Shown: positions 37,972 through 46,971 of the stretch, in pieces
How positions within the stretch are numbered: the stretch's first letter is position 1
Layout of the letters: each line of letters begins with the position of its first letter
The notes under the pieces: model-generated
What the model saw: the letters and a program-made list of their open reading frames with translations, nothing else
Told to the model about the DNA's origin: nothing
Database searches by the model: none
Assembly: GCF_030142155.1 (NCBI RefSeq)
Contig: NZ_CP126247.1
Coordinates: forward strand, 1,674,001 to 1,738,000
DNA length: 64,000 nt
Reading direction: 5' to 3'
DNA from: Arthrobacter sp. zg-Y820
Lineage (GTDB): Bacteria > Actinomycetota > Actinomycetes > Actinomycetales > Micrococcaceae
Made by a program: the position numbers and the translations under genes

Positions 37972-38940
37972 GTGTTCAAGAAGACTCTTATGACAGCCCT
38001 GGCCGTCTCGGCCCTGGCTCTCTCTGCATGCGGTAGCTCGGACGCCGAAACCGGCTCGGACGAGGGCATCACCATGGGCTTCGCGCAGGTGGGGGCCGAG
38101 AGCGGCTGGCGAACTGCCAACACCAAATCCGTCCAGGACGCCGCCGAGGCCGCCGGCGTCGACCTCAAGTTCTCGGATGCCCAGCAAAAGCAGGAAAACC
38201 AGATCAAGGCGATACGTTCCTACATTCAGCAACAGGTGGATGTCATCGCCTTCTCACCGGTCGTCGAATCCGGATGGGACACCGTCTTGAAGGAAGCAAA
38301 GGACGCGAATATCCCGGTGATCCTGACCGACAGGGCAATCGATTCCGCCGACACGTCGCTGTACAAGACGTTCCTCGGATCTGATTTTGTCGAGGAGGGC
38401 AAGAAGGCCGGCGACTGGCTCGTCCAGGATTCAGCTGCAACGGACGGTCCGATAAACATTGTGGAACTGCAGGGGACCACCGGGGCGGCACCCGCTATTG
38501 ACCGAAAGGAAGGTTTCGAAGCAGCCATCGCGGCCGATCCCGACCTCAAGATCGTGCAATCCCAGACCGGTGACTTCACCCGCAGCGGCGGAAAGCAGGT
38601 CATGGAGGCGTTCCTCAAGAACACTCCCGACATTGACGTTGTCTATGCCCACAACGACGATATGGGGCTGGGAGCGATCGAGGCCATCGAAGCTGCCGGA
38701 AAGGTGCCCGGCAAGGACGTCAAGATCATCACTGTCGATGCGGTCAAGGACGGGATGACCGCCCTCTCCGAGGGCAGGATCAATTACATCGTGGAATGCA
38801 ACCCGCTCCTGGGAGTGCAGCTCATGGAGCTCGCGGAAAAAGTGGTTGCCGGCGAAGAAGTGCCAGCCCGCGTGGTGACGGAAGAGACTGCGTTTACCCC
38901 CGAACAGGCAAAGGAAGTCTTGGCAACCCGCGAGTACTAG
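37972..38940 (+). CDS. ytfQ: sugar ABC transporter substrate-binding lipoprotein (YtfQ-like)
   Basis: A 322-residue periplasmic-binding-type lipoprotein: signal peptide with lipobox LSAC (Cys20), then a type 1 sugar-binding fold (GITMGFAQVGAESGWRTANT). The pattern VVESGWDTVLKEAKDANIPV with DRAI matches YtfQ, the galactofuranose-binding protein of E. coli. The GTG at 37972 has an AGGAGG site and gives a proper signal peptide; the ATG at 37939 would add residues before it. First gene of a four-gene transporter operon. The exact sugar (galactofuranose or another furanose) is inferred from similarity and gene order. Confidence 0.9.
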   Translation: MFKKTLMTALAVSALALSACGSSDAETGSDEGITMGFAQVGAESGWRTANTKSVQDAAEAAGVDLKFSDAQQKQENQIKAIRSYIQQQVDVIAFSPVVESGWDTVLKEAKDANIPVILTDRAIDSADTSLYKTFLGSDFVEEGKKAGDWLVQDSAATDGPINIVELQGTTGAAPAIDRKEGFEAAIAADPDLKIVQSQTGDFTRSGGKQVMEAFLKNTPDIDVVYAHNDDMGLGAIEAIEAAGKVPGKDVKIITVDAVKDGMTALSEGRINYIVECNPLLGVQLMELAEKVVAGEEVPARVVTEETAFTPEQAKEVLATREY

Positions 38941-38980
38941 TTCAGGACACACCGCACGCGATAAGAGTCCGGACCGATCA

Positions 38981-39024
38981 GTGACTGGAATGCGGTGAGT
39001 GTGCGCTCACCGCATTCCAGTTAC
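38981..39024 (+). promoter_or_regulatory. long intergenic hairpin between ytfQ and ytfR
   Basis: Arms of 19 bp (38981-38999 and 39006-39024; core ACTGGAATGCGGTGAG) pair with one G-T mismatch and a 6-nt loop. There is no T tract. As in other sugar ABC operons, such a hairpin may protect the ytfQ mRNA and raise binding-protein levels over the downstream genes. Confidence 0.75.
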
Positions 39025-39038
39025 AGGAAGACAGAAAC

Positions 39039-40562
39039 ATGAACGAGACCGTTCCAGTGGTGGAGATGCACGGAATTTCGGTTGAGTTTCCCGGGGTGAA
39101 GGCACTTGACCGCGTGGACTTCCGACTGTTTCCGGGTGAAGTGCATGCCCTCATGGGGGAAAACGGCGCGGGAAAATCAACGCTGATCAAGGCACTGACC
39201 GGGGTTTACGCCGTCGACGGCGGTGCCATCACCGTCCTGGGTGTGACCCACGAATTCGCCACGCCCGCCGAAGCGCAAAATGCCGGCATCAGCACCGTTT
39301 ATCAGGAGGTGAACCTCTGCCCGAATCTGTCGGTCGAGGAGAACATCCTCCTGGGACGGGAGCCCCGCAGGCGGGGGAGCATTCATTGGAGGGAAGTCCG
39401 CAGAAAAGCCCGCGAAGTACTCGAACTGCTCCAACTCGGACACATTGACCCGGGCTCCGTACTTTCCACGCACTCCATCGCGATCCAGCAGCTGGTCGCC
39501 ATAGCGCGTTCAGTTCAGATCGACTCAAGGGTGCTCATCCTCGATGAACCCACGTCCAGCCTGGACCTCGACGAGGTGCAGCAGCTCTTCACTGTTATCC
39601 GCACCTTGCGGAACAGGGGAGTCGCAATCCTCTTTGTGTCCCACTTCCTTGAACAGGTGTATGAAATCTCCGATCGCATGACGGTTCTCCGGAATGGGAA
39701 ACTGGTGGGGGAATACCTGACCTCCGAATTGCCGCGGATGGGACTGATCTCGAAAATGATCGGCAAGGAATTGGAAGTCCTCGCTGAACTCGACCGGACC
39801 GAATCCCAACCCCGGCCGGAAAACGTGGACGCCGTCCCCTTCCTCCAGGCGAAGAATCTTGGGCGAAAGGGCTCCGTCGGGAACATCAACCTCTCCATCG
39901 AACCGGGGCGGATCCTTGGACTGGCGGGGTTGCTGGGATCAGGGCGAACTGAAACGGCGAGGCTGCTCTTTGGCGCCGACCGCGCCGACCAGGGTGAGCT
40001 GATCCTCGGCGGCACGAGCCGGAGCCTGCGGAACCCGCGTGCCGCGATCAACCGGGGAATTGGATTCTCATCGGAGAACCGCCAGGCGGAGGGCCTTGTC
40101 GGTGATCTCTCGGTTCGGGACAATCTGGTCCTGGCCATGCAGGCGAGCAAGGGATGGCTGCGGAAGATTCCCCGCCACCAGCAGGATCAGCTCGCCGGGA
40201 AGTTCATCGAAACTTTGGATATCCGTCCCGCCAACAAAGATGCCCTGGTCCGAAACCTCAGCGGCGGCAACCAGCAGAAGGTGCTCCTCGCGCGCTGGCT
40301 GATCACCAACCCCAAGCTTCTCATTCTCGATGAACCCACCAGGGGCATCGACATCGGCGCGAAAACCCAAATCCAGCTGCTGATCAGCAACCTGGCTGCC
40401 GAGGGCATGGCGATTGTCTTCATTTCCGCCGAATTGGAGGAGGTGCTTCGCCTGAGTGACCACATTGCGGTCCTCAAGGACCGGGAAATGGTGGCGGACC
40501 TGCCCAACGACGGCGTCTCCATGGAGGATGTCATGACGATCATCGCGGGGACTCCGGCATGA
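39039..40562 (+). CDS. ytfR: sugar ABC transporter ATP-binding protein (YtfR-like)
   Basis: A 507-residue protein with two ATPase domains, as in ribose and galactofuranose importers. Domain 1: Walker A GENGAGKSTLIKAL, Walker B VLILDEPTSSLDLDE. Domain 2 has the degenerate Walker A GLLGSGRTETARLL, signature LSGGNQQKVLLARWL and Walker B LLILDEPTRGIDIGAK. The first-domain signature is changed (STHSIAIQQLVAIAR), which is common in this subfamily. Its stop overlaps the start of the permease gene (ATGA). It powers the transporter at the inner face of the membrane. Confidence 0.93.
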   Translation: MNETVPVVEMHGISVEFPGVKALDRVDFRLFPGEVHALMGENGAGKSTLIKALTGVYAVDGGAITVLGVTHEFATPAEAQNAGISTVYQEVNLCPNLSVEENILLGREPRRRGSIHWREVRRKAREVLELLQLGHIDPGSVLSTHSIAIQQLVAIARSVQIDSRVLILDEPTSSLDLDEVQQLFTVIRTLRNRGVAILFVSHFLEQVYEISDRMTVLRNGKLVGEYLTSELPRMGLISKMIGKELEVLAELDRTESQPRPENVDAVPFLQAKNLGRKGSVGNINLSIEPGRILGLAGLLGSGRTETARLLFGADRADQGELILGGTSRSLRNPRAAINRGIGFSSENRQAEGLVGDLSVRDNLVLAMQASKGWLRKIPRHQQDQLAGKFIETLDIRPANKDALVRNLSGGNQQKVLLARWLITNPKLLILDEPTRGIDIGAKTQIQLLISNLAAEGMAIVFISAELEEVLRLSDHIAVLKDREMVADLPNDGVSMEDVMTIIAGTPA

Positions 40563-41590
40563 ACGCCGTCATTCGGCACCGGCTTACCTGGCCAGCTCTG
40601 GCCCTGGTTCTGCTGCTGCTCCTCAACCAGGTGTTCAGAAGCGATTTTCTCGCGGTTCGGGTCCAGGACGGCCACCTCTACGGCAGCCTGATCGATATCC
40701 TCCGCAACGGAGCACCCACGATTCTGATCGCCCTCGGCATGACTCTGGTGATTGCATCGCGGGGCATCGACCTTTCAGTGGGGGCAACAGCAGCCATCGC
40801 CGGCGCCATCTCGTGCACCTACATCTACAATGCCGCGGATCCCGGGTCCGCCCAGACCGCACTCACCGGAGCGGCGATTGCGGTGGGTGCCGGCCTGGCC
40901 TTGGGAGCGTGGAACGGTTTCCTGGTCGCCGTGATCGGGATCCAGCCCATCATCGCCACCTTGGTCCTCATGACGGCGGGCCGCGGCCTGGCCCAGCTCG
41001 TCACCGACGGCCAGATCATCACCGTCTCCAATGACCCGTACCACGCCATCGGCGCCGGGTTTTTTCTGGCGCTCCCCATCTCGATTCTCATTGCGGCCGC
41101 CGTATGTGCCGCAGCGGGATTGTTAACCCGGCGAACGGCGCTGGGGACTCTTATTGAGGCCGTAGGCATCAACCCGGTGGCGAGCCGGCTGGCCGGGCTT
41201 AACGCCCGCACCATCACCTGGATCGTGTACATTTTCAGCGGCTTTTGCGCCGCGGTTGCCGGGCTGATGATCAGCTCCAACGTCACGGCGGCGGACGCGA
41301 ACAATGCCGGGCTCTTTATCGAGATGGACGCGATCCTCGCGGTGGTGATCGGCGGGACCTCGCTGGCCGGCGGCCGGTACAGCCTGGTGGGGACACTCAT
41401 CGGTGCGCTCATCATCCAGACCCTGACGACAACCGTCTACACCCTCGGCATCCCGCCTGAGGTGACGCTGGTCTTCAAGGCCCTCGTTGTCATCGTTGTC
41501 TGCCTGCTGCAGTCGCCGAAGGCTCGGACACTGCTCCGGCAGCGCAAACGCCCGGCAACTACAAGTTCGAAACCGAAGGTGGCCATCTGA
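40559..41590 (+). CDS. ytfT: sugar ABC transporter permease (YtfT-like)
   Basis: A 343-residue permease of the BPD_transp_2 (ribose RbsC-like) family with about nine to ten membrane segments. Family motifs: LGMTLVIASRGIDLSVGATA, GAWNGFLVAVIGIQPIIATL and the cytoplasmic loop EAVGINPVASRLAGLN that contacts the ATPase. It overlaps both neighbours by single bases (ATGA before, TGATG after), so the three genes are translated together. With YjfF it forms the membrane channel. Confidence 0.92.
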   Translation: MNAVIRHRLTWPALALVLLLLLNQVFRSDFLAVRVQDGHLYGSLIDILRNGAPTILIALGMTLVIASRGIDLSVGATAAIAGAISCTYIYNAADPGSAQTALTGAAIAVGAGLALGAWNGFLVAVIGIQPIIATLVLMTAGRGLAQLVTDGQIITVSNDPYHAIGAGFFLALPISILIAAAVCAAAGLLTRRTALGTLIEAVGINPVASRLAGLNARTITWIVYIFSGFCAAVAGLMISSNVTAADANNAGLFIEMDAILAVVIGGTSLAGGRYSLVGTLIGALIIQTLTTTVYTLGIPPEVTLVFKALVVIVVCLLQSPKARTLLRQRKRPATTSSKPKVAI

Positions 41591-42603
41591 TGTCAGTCCT
41601 CACCAGCCCCTCGGCCCCCGCCACCCACAACCGAACGAGCGGTCTGCAGGGAAAGGCGAAATACGCACCGACCCTTGCAACCATCGGACTGTTCCTTGCC
41701 ATGTTCGCAGCCGGCGCGCTCATGTACCCGGGGTTTCTCTCCGGGCAGGTTTTCCTTAACCTCCTGATCGACAACACCTTCCTGATTGTCCTTGCCGTCG
41801 GCATGACCTTTGTCATCCTGACCGGTGGAATCGACCTGTCGGTGGGGTCCGTCGTCGCCCTCTCGATGATGATCGCCGCAGCGCTGCTGCAAGCAGGGTG
41901 GAATCCGTTCGCGGTTATCGCCGTCGTCCTACTGACCGGAGCCGTCTTCGGACTGGTCATGGGAGCCATCATCCAAGTCTTTGAAATCCAGCCCTTCATC
42001 GTGACCCTTGCGGGACTCTTCCTTGCCAGGGGGCTCTGTTACGTCATCAGCCTCAACTCGATCACTGTCACGGATCCGTTTTTTACGTCCATGGCCCAGG
42101 CCCGCATTCGGCTGCCCGGGAACCTGTTCGTGTCGCCCGGTGTCATCATCGCGCTGCTGGTGGTCGCCGCCGCAGTCTATGTCCTGCACCAGACGCGTTT
42201 TGGCAGGACGGTTTACGCCGTTGGCGGCGGCGAAGCCTCCGCGGTGCTGATGGGCCTGGCAGTGCCTCGGACGAAAATACTCGTCTATACGATCAGCGGC
42301 TTCTGCGCCGCAACCGCCGGAATCCTCTTTTCGTTCTACAGCTTGTCCGGATACAGCCTGGCGGCCACCGGCATGGAACTGGATGCCATCGCGGCGGTAG
42401 TGGTTGGCGGGACGCTTCTCACCGGCGGATACGGCTACGTCGTCGGCTCCCTGGCGGGAGTCCTGGTTCTGGGAATTGTCCAGACCTTCATCTCATATGA
42501 GGGAACGCTCAGCTCGTGGTGGACGCGCATCGTCATCGGAGCGCTTTTGCTGGTCTTTATCCTTCTCCAGAAACTCTTCTCCCGGAAAGTGAAACTCGCC
42601 TAG
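41590..42603 (+). CDS. yjfF: sugar ABC transporter permease (YjfF-like)
   Basis: A 337-residue second permease of the same family: VGMTFVILTGGIDLSVGSVV, EIQPFIVTLAGLFLARGLCY and the coupling loop YAVGGGEASAVLMGLAVPRT. YjfF is the partner permease of YtfT in the galactofuranose importer, and the four-gene order ytfQ-ytfR-ytfT-yjfF is preserved here. No sugar-metabolism gene follows, so the use of the imported sugar must be encoded elsewhere. Confidence 0.92.
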   Translation: MSVLTSPSAPATHNRTSGLQGKAKYAPTLATIGLFLAMFAAGALMYPGFLSGQVFLNLLIDNTFLIVLAVGMTFVILTGGIDLSVGSVVALSMMIAAALLQAGWNPFAVIAVVLLTGAVFGLVMGAIIQVFEIQPFIVTLAGLFLARGLCYVISLNSITVTDPFFTSMAQARIRLPGNLFVSPGVIIALLVVAAAVYVLHQTRFGRTVYAVGGGEASAVLMGLAVPRTKILVYTISGFCAATAGILFSFYSLSGYSLAATGMELDAIAAVVVGGTLLTGGYGYVVGSLAGVLVLGIVQTFISYEGTLSSWWTRIVIGALLLVFILLQKLFSRKVKLA

Positions 42604-42690
42604 CGCCCGCCACGCCCGGCCGGGCTGGCGGCAACTGTAGCGCCGCGTCACAAATCAGCTGGAGGGGGACGGAAGTGCCAGCATGTAGGG

Positions 42691-43659
42691 ATGTCGCCGA
42701 ACTCCGCCACCGCAGCTCCGAAACGTCTCCAAACCGCCGAAGAGCGCAGTGCGCGCATCGCCGTAACGGTCTTTCCCCTGCTGATCCTTGCCGGGGGAGC
42801 GGTGGCCCTGTTCTTTCCGGATCCATTCACCGGGCTGTCCGGATACGTCAATCCCGCCCTCATGCTCATCATGTTCGGCATGGGTCTGACCCTGACCTTG
42901 CCGGACTTCGCCCTGGTCGTCCGGCAGCCGCTCCCGGTGCTGCTCGGCGTTGTGGCGCAGTATGTGGTCATGCCGCTGCTCGGCCTTGCGGTCGCCTGGG
43001 CCCTGCAGCTGAGTCCGGAACTCGCTGCCGGCGTGATCCTCGTGGGCTGCGCCCCGGGCGGAACGGCATCCAACGTGGTGACCTATCTGGCGCGCGGCAA
43101 TGTGGCCCTCTCCGTGGCGATGACCTCGGTGTCCACCCTGCTCGCGCCGATCTTCACCCCGCTGCTGGCCCTGTGGCTGGCCGGCAGGTACATGTCCGTC
43201 GACGCCGGCTCCATGGCCCTGTCCATCGTCCAGATTGTGCTGATTCCGGTGGTGCTCGGCCTGGTCATCCGGTACGTCATGCCGCAGCTGGTTGACCGGG
43301 TGCTGCCGGCGCTGCCCTGGATCTCCGTCATCGCCATCACCTTCGTTGTTGTCGCAGTGGTCTCGGGCAGCGCGGCCGCCATCTTTACCGCCGGCTGGCT
43401 GATCCTGCTGGCCGTGATCCTGCACAACGGCTTGGGCTTGGGCCTGGGCTACGGTGTGGCGAAACTGTTCCGGCAGCCCCTGGCCGCGCGGCGCACGATG
43501 GCCATTGAAGTGGGCATGCAGAACTCCGGCCTGGCCGCCGGGCTCGCCCGGGACTACTTCACTCCCGAGGCGGCCTTGCCGGCCGCGGTGTTCTCGGTCT
43601 GGCACAACGTCTCCGGCGCCCTGATGGCAGCTTTCTGGCGGCGCCGGCCGTCGGGCTGA
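42691..43659 (+). CDS. bile acid:sodium symporter (BASS) family protein
   Basis: A 322-residue membrane protein of the SBF/BASS family with about nine to ten membrane segments. Signatures: LMLIMFGMGLTLTLPDF, ILVGCAPGGTASNVVTYLA, which forms the sodium and substrate site, and AIEVGMQNSGLAAGLA near the C-terminus. Bacterial members carry organic acids such as pantoate or keto acids, not usually bile acids; the substrate is unknown. The ATG at 42691 lacks a good ribosome site. Confidence 0.9.
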   Translation: MSPNSATAAPKRLQTAEERSARIAVTVFPLLILAGGAVALFFPDPFTGLSGYVNPALMLIMFGMGLTLTLPDFALVVRQPLPVLLGVVAQYVVMPLLGLAVAWALQLSPELAAGVILVGCAPGGTASNVVTYLARGNVALSVAMTSVSTLLAPIFTPLLALWLAGRYMSVDAGSMALSIVQIVLIPVVLGLVIRYVMPQLVDRVLPALPWISVIAITFVVVAVVSGSAAAIFTAGWLILLAVILHNGLGLGLGYGVAKLFRQPLAARRTMAIEVGMQNSGLAAGLARDYFTPEAALPAAVFSVWHNVSGALMAAFWRRRPSG

Positions 43660-43761
43660 GCGGCGCGGTACCGGACCAAGGTCACCGGGAGCGCCGGGCC
43701 GTAGGATTATGGCCGGGTGCCGGCCGGAGGGCTGGCCTGTCGTCACTGGGGGAACAGCGTC

Positions 43762-44955
43762 ATGGTGAACATCTTCGACGATGAGAGTTTAAAGGCGCTG
43801 CGCCGCGAGAAGCGCGCGATGCAGATCAGGCTGATGATATCTTCATCGGTTATGTTCATGTTGGCCGGAGCCCTGGCATGGCTGATCTATTGGGTGAATC
43901 TGCTGGCCGCGTTTTCGGGTTGGCCGGAAACCGATGTTGATACTGTCACGTGGGGCTTTCTCCGATGGGCAGGAAATACCTCCTCCAACTTCCGCGACGA
44001 TTTTCAACCCGGTGCGTTGCTGGTTGCCCTTGCGGCCTTGTCAATTGCACTCTTCTTGGCGCTCAGTGCCGTGCCGACGCCCCCTGAGGAAAACGATACG
44101 ATAAATAACCGCGCAGCGAGGATGGCGCTGGACGACTTTTCCGTGGTGGTCGCAGGCGTGTCGGCGGTGCTCGCATGGCTGTCGCTGCTTAGCGTTGATC
44201 CGCTGCTACCGGCAAGTCTTCCCGATGTGATCATTGCCGCCGGCACGGGAATCCTCTGCTCGGCGATCATCCCGTTGCACAGGGTGCGCGCCGACGTCCA
44301 TCGGCTGACGCTCTTCGAGGCCAGACAACAACTGGCCGTTTTTGAAGACGCGCTGAATAAAGTGAATGAACGGCCAACCAGCCTCAGCAACTTTTCCAAA
44401 AATCACGTTAAGGCATCGTACGCGTTATGGTGTGCGGGTGCCGGAATATTATCGGTCGTCTTCACCGTCTTGTGTGTCCGAATCGGCTCCACGGTTCAGC
44501 TGGAGTGGAATGCCCTCCTGTACCTGCTGCTGTGGTTTATTGCCGCAGGGTGGGCGCTTGTGACAACTGAGATGTATCTCGCCGTCGAGGAGTTCCGTAG
44601 GAAGAAGCAGTGTGCGTCCGCCGTTTTTTACGGTTTCTTTTACGTGTTCTTTGTGGGAATGATGTTTCTCGTTACTTGTTCCATATTGACCACGATGCTG
44701 GACTTCGCAGTAGCTTCGCTGGCGACGCTCTGTGGATTGGCAGTTCCTGCCTGCCTGTTTGCCTATGACGCCCGGCCCAGCGGGCCACGGCTTTTGACCG
44801 GTGTCAAAATTCGCCGCATCAAGTCAGCGGTCGGCCGGTTCAAGGGAACCATCTCGAATTCGGAACGACGGCTCGCCGAAGCCGCAGCTCCGGACGCAGC
44901 CCGGGATCCATCCAACGTGGACCACGAGGTATCGCTGGCAGAACAGCACCGCTAG
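43762..44955 (+). CDS. hypothetical membrane protein
   Basis: A 397-residue protein with about eight hydrophobic segments in two groups (residues 25-175 and 215-335), separated by a charged helical segment (RVRADVHRLTLFEARQQLAV and on, about residues 180-225), and a hydrophilic C-terminal tail. The ATG at 43762 has a GGGGGAA site. No family was recognised. Its codon use is somewhat less GC-rich than the flanking genes, with many A/T third positions, which may point to acquisition. It stands alone between the symporter and the SDR. Confidence 0.7.
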   Translation: MVNIFDDESLKALRREKRAMQIRLMISSSVMFMLAGALAWLIYWVNLLAAFSGWPETDVDTVTWGFLRWAGNTSSNFRDDFQPGALLVALAALSIALFLALSAVPTPPEENDTINNRAARMALDDFSVVVAGVSAVLAWLSLLSVDPLLPASLPDVIIAAGTGILCSAIIPLHRVRADVHRLTLFEARQQLAVFEDALNKVNERPTSLSNFSKNHVKASYALWCAGAGILSVVFTVLCVRIGSTVQLEWNALLYLLLWFIAAGWALVTTEMYLAVEEFRRKKQCASAVFYGFFYVFFVGMMFLVTCSILTTMLDFAVASLATLCGLAVPACLFAYDARPSGPRLLTGVKIRRIKSAVGRFKGTISNSERRLAEAAAPDAARDPSNVDHEVSLAEQHR

Positions 44956-44994
44956 GGTAATTGCTTCCGGGTCCTTCAAGGAAAGCGGGCTGCC

Positions 44995-45822
44995 GTGGCT
45001 CCCAAGACCATTGTGATCACCGGCGCGAGCGGGGGCATCGGCGCGGCCGCCGCGCGGCAGCTGGCCGGGGACGGACACCAGGTGGTGGTGGTCGGCCGCT
45101 CGCCGGAACGAACCGCGGCCGTGGCCGATGACACCGGCGGGCAGTACATCCTGGCCGACTTCGCCGATCTGAACAGCGTGCGGAATCTGGCCTCGGAGAT
45201 CCTTCAGCGCTTCCCGCGGATAAACGTGCTGGCGAACAACGCCGGAGCGATGTTCGGCAAGGAACGGCAAGTGACCGTCGACGGGCACGAGAAAACACTA
45301 CAAGTGAACTACCTTGCACCCTTCCTCCTGACCCGGCTGCTCACCGACCGGCTGCTGGAGTCCCGGGGAACGGTAATCAACACTTCCAGTTCCGCAAACC
45401 TGTTCGCACGGGTGGACCTGGAGGACCTGGAACAGGAAAAGGGCTACAAGCCCTTCCGGGCCTACGCTGCCACCAAACTCGAGCAGATCCTGTTCACCGG
45501 GGAATTTGACCGGCGCTACCGCTCGCACGGAGCAACGTCCACTGCCTTCCACCCTGGACTGGTGGGCTCGGCCTTCCTGAGCACGCAGAGCCCGCTCATC
45601 CGGGCCGCCTACCGCTCGCCCGTGCGCCGGCTGGCCCGGACTCCCGAAGCGGGAGCACGCACGCTCGTGTACCTCGCCGAGGGCACTCCCGGTGAGGACT
45701 ACCCGACCGGCAAATACTTTCGGCGGAACAAGGTAGCCCGGCCCAACCGCCAGACCGGCGACGGCGTGCTGGCCCTGGGGCTGTGGAACCGGTCGGCGGC
45801 GATGCTGGAGGGCGCCGCCTAG
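44995..45822 (+). CDS. SDR family NAD(P)-dependent oxidoreductase
   Basis: A 275-residue short-chain dehydrogenase of the retinol-dehydrogenase-like type. The nucleotide-binding motif is TGASGGIGAAAARQLAG, then LANNAGAMFG, the active-site Ser in NTSSSAN and Tyr/Lys in YAATKLEQ. FHPGLVGSAF is typical of the subgroup. The GTG at 44995 has an AAGGAAAG site. It ends 4 bp inside the convergent SorC-family regulator gene. Substrate unknown. Confidence 0.92.
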   Translation: MAPKTIVITGASGGIGAAAARQLAGDGHQVVVVGRSPERTAAVADDTGGQYILADFADLNSVRNLASEILQRFPRINVLANNAGAMFGKERQVTVDGHEKTLQVNYLAPFLLTRLLTDRLLESRGTVINTSSSANLFARVDLEDLEQEKGYKPFRAYAATKLEQILFTGEFDRRYRSHGATSTAFHPGLVGSAFLSTQSPLIRAAYRSPVRRLARTPEAGARTLVYLAEGTPGEDYPTGKYFRRNKVARPNRQTGDGVLALGLWNRSAAMLEGAA

Positions 45823-46829
45823 CTGGAGGCCAGCCGGCGGGCGGAATTCTCGTCCAGGATCAGATCCGTCACCAGGCCCGCGCGGAGCGCACCCAGGAGA
45901 CTGGTGGTTTTCGCTTCGCCGGCCACGACGCAGATCCGCCGCGGCACCTGGCGCAGTACGTGCAGATCCGGTCCGGTGCTGCGGTCATTGAGCCGGATGC
46001 CGTCCCAGGTGCCGTCGGCCCGGTAGAACATGGTGGCGACGTCGCCCACCACCTCCTCGGCCAGCAGGTCGTCCAGATCCTCCTCGTCCAGGTAGGCCCC
46101 GTTGTATACATGGCTGGGCACACCGGCCTCCATGGACCCGACGCCGAAGATGGCGGTGTTCATCCGTGCCTGCAGATCCAGGACACGCTTGACCGGCCGT
46201 TCCCGCCACATGGCCTCCTTGGTTTCGGTGTGGTCGAAGAAGGCGGGCACCGGGAACTGCACCACGCGGGCGCCGTAGGCGTGGCCGAACCGCTGCAGGA
46301 TCTCGCTGGCGTAGGTGATGCCGGAGGTCCGGAAGTTGCCCGCCCCGTTCATCTGCACAATTGTGCTGTCGTGCGTGTTCTTCACGGAGAGGTGCTGGCT
46401 AACCGCGGTCAGCGTGGAGCCCCACGCAACACCGACGATCGCGTCGGAATCGATCAGCGGATTGATCAGGTGCGCCGCCTGCACGGCCACGCGCTGCAGG
46501 ATCTGTGCGGGGGAGACCCCCTCGGCCACCGGAACCACCTTGGCCTGGATGCCGAAACGGGTGCTGATTTCCTTCTCCAGCGCCGGGGCCCGGTCTGCGG
46601 CGCTCTTGATCCTGATCTCCACCAGCCCGGTGCTCCGCGCATGGGACAGCAGCCGCGACACCGTGGAGCGCGAGATCCGCAGCTCCCTGGCAATCGCTTC
46701 CATGGTCAGGTTCTGCAGGTAGTACATCTGTGCGGCCCGAAGCGCGTCTCTGGTCCGGGTTTCCGACTCTGCCCGAACCGTCCCGCCGCCCGGCTGCTTC
46801 TCCGGCCGCGAACTGACACCAATGTTCAC
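45819..46829 (-). CDS. SorC/DeoR-type sugar-binding transcriptional regulator
   Basis: A 336-residue SorC-family regulator: helix-turn-helix (AAQMYYLQNLTMEAIARELR, then ISRSTVSRLLSHAR) and a long sugar-phosphate-binding domain (GVAWGSTLTAVSQHL; GVGSMEAGVPSHVYNGAYL; CVVAGEAKTTSLLGALRAGL). The GTG at 46829 is preferred: it has a GGAGCAAAA site and lies about 35 nt after a CATAAT box; the ATG at 46865 is only 2 nt from that box. Divergent from glpD with a palindrome between, so it probably senses a glycerol- or sugar-phosphate and controls glpD. Confidence 0.88.
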   Translation of the reverse strand: MNIGVSSRPEKQPGGGTVRAESETRTRDALRAAQMYYLQNLTMEAIARELRISRSTVSRLLSHARSTGLVEIRIKSAADRAPALEKEISTRFGIQAKVVPVAEGVSPAQILQRVAVQAAHLINPLIDSDAIVGVAWGSTLTAVSQHLSVKNTHDSTIVQMNGAGNFRTSGITYASEILQRFGHAYGARVVQFPVPAFFDHTETKEAMWRERPVKRVLDLQARMNTAIFGVGSMEAGVPSHVYNGAYLDEEDLDDLLAEEVVGDVATMFYRADGTWDGIRLNDRSTGPDLHVLRQVPRRICVVAGEAKTTSLLGALRAGLVTDLILDENSARRLASS

Positions 46830-46879
46830 TTTTGCTCCGACTGAACCGCTGTGTTGGTCATGCATCCATTATGTCAGGC

Positions 46880-46893
46880 TGCACGTTTGTGCA
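46880..46893. promoter_or_regulatory. candidate operator between the SorC-type gene and glpD
   Basis: TGCAC-GTTT-GTGCA is a perfect interrupted palindrome directly upstream of the CATAAT box (46868-46873, minus strand) of the regulator and about 80 bp before glpD. Flanking TGCATCC occurs twice (46861 and 46890). Confidence 0.5.
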
Positions 46894-46971
46894 TCCGGTC
46901 GATCCGCGGGCCTCCCGGCTTCGAACATTGAGGGAATGGCAAAGCCGCCACAGAAGCGTTTGGAGATAGTC

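Noticed and set aside
42655..43746. 363-residue minus-strand frame over the BASS symporter
   Set aside because: His/Gln/Gly-rich antisense artefact; the plus strand encodes a clear membrane transporter.
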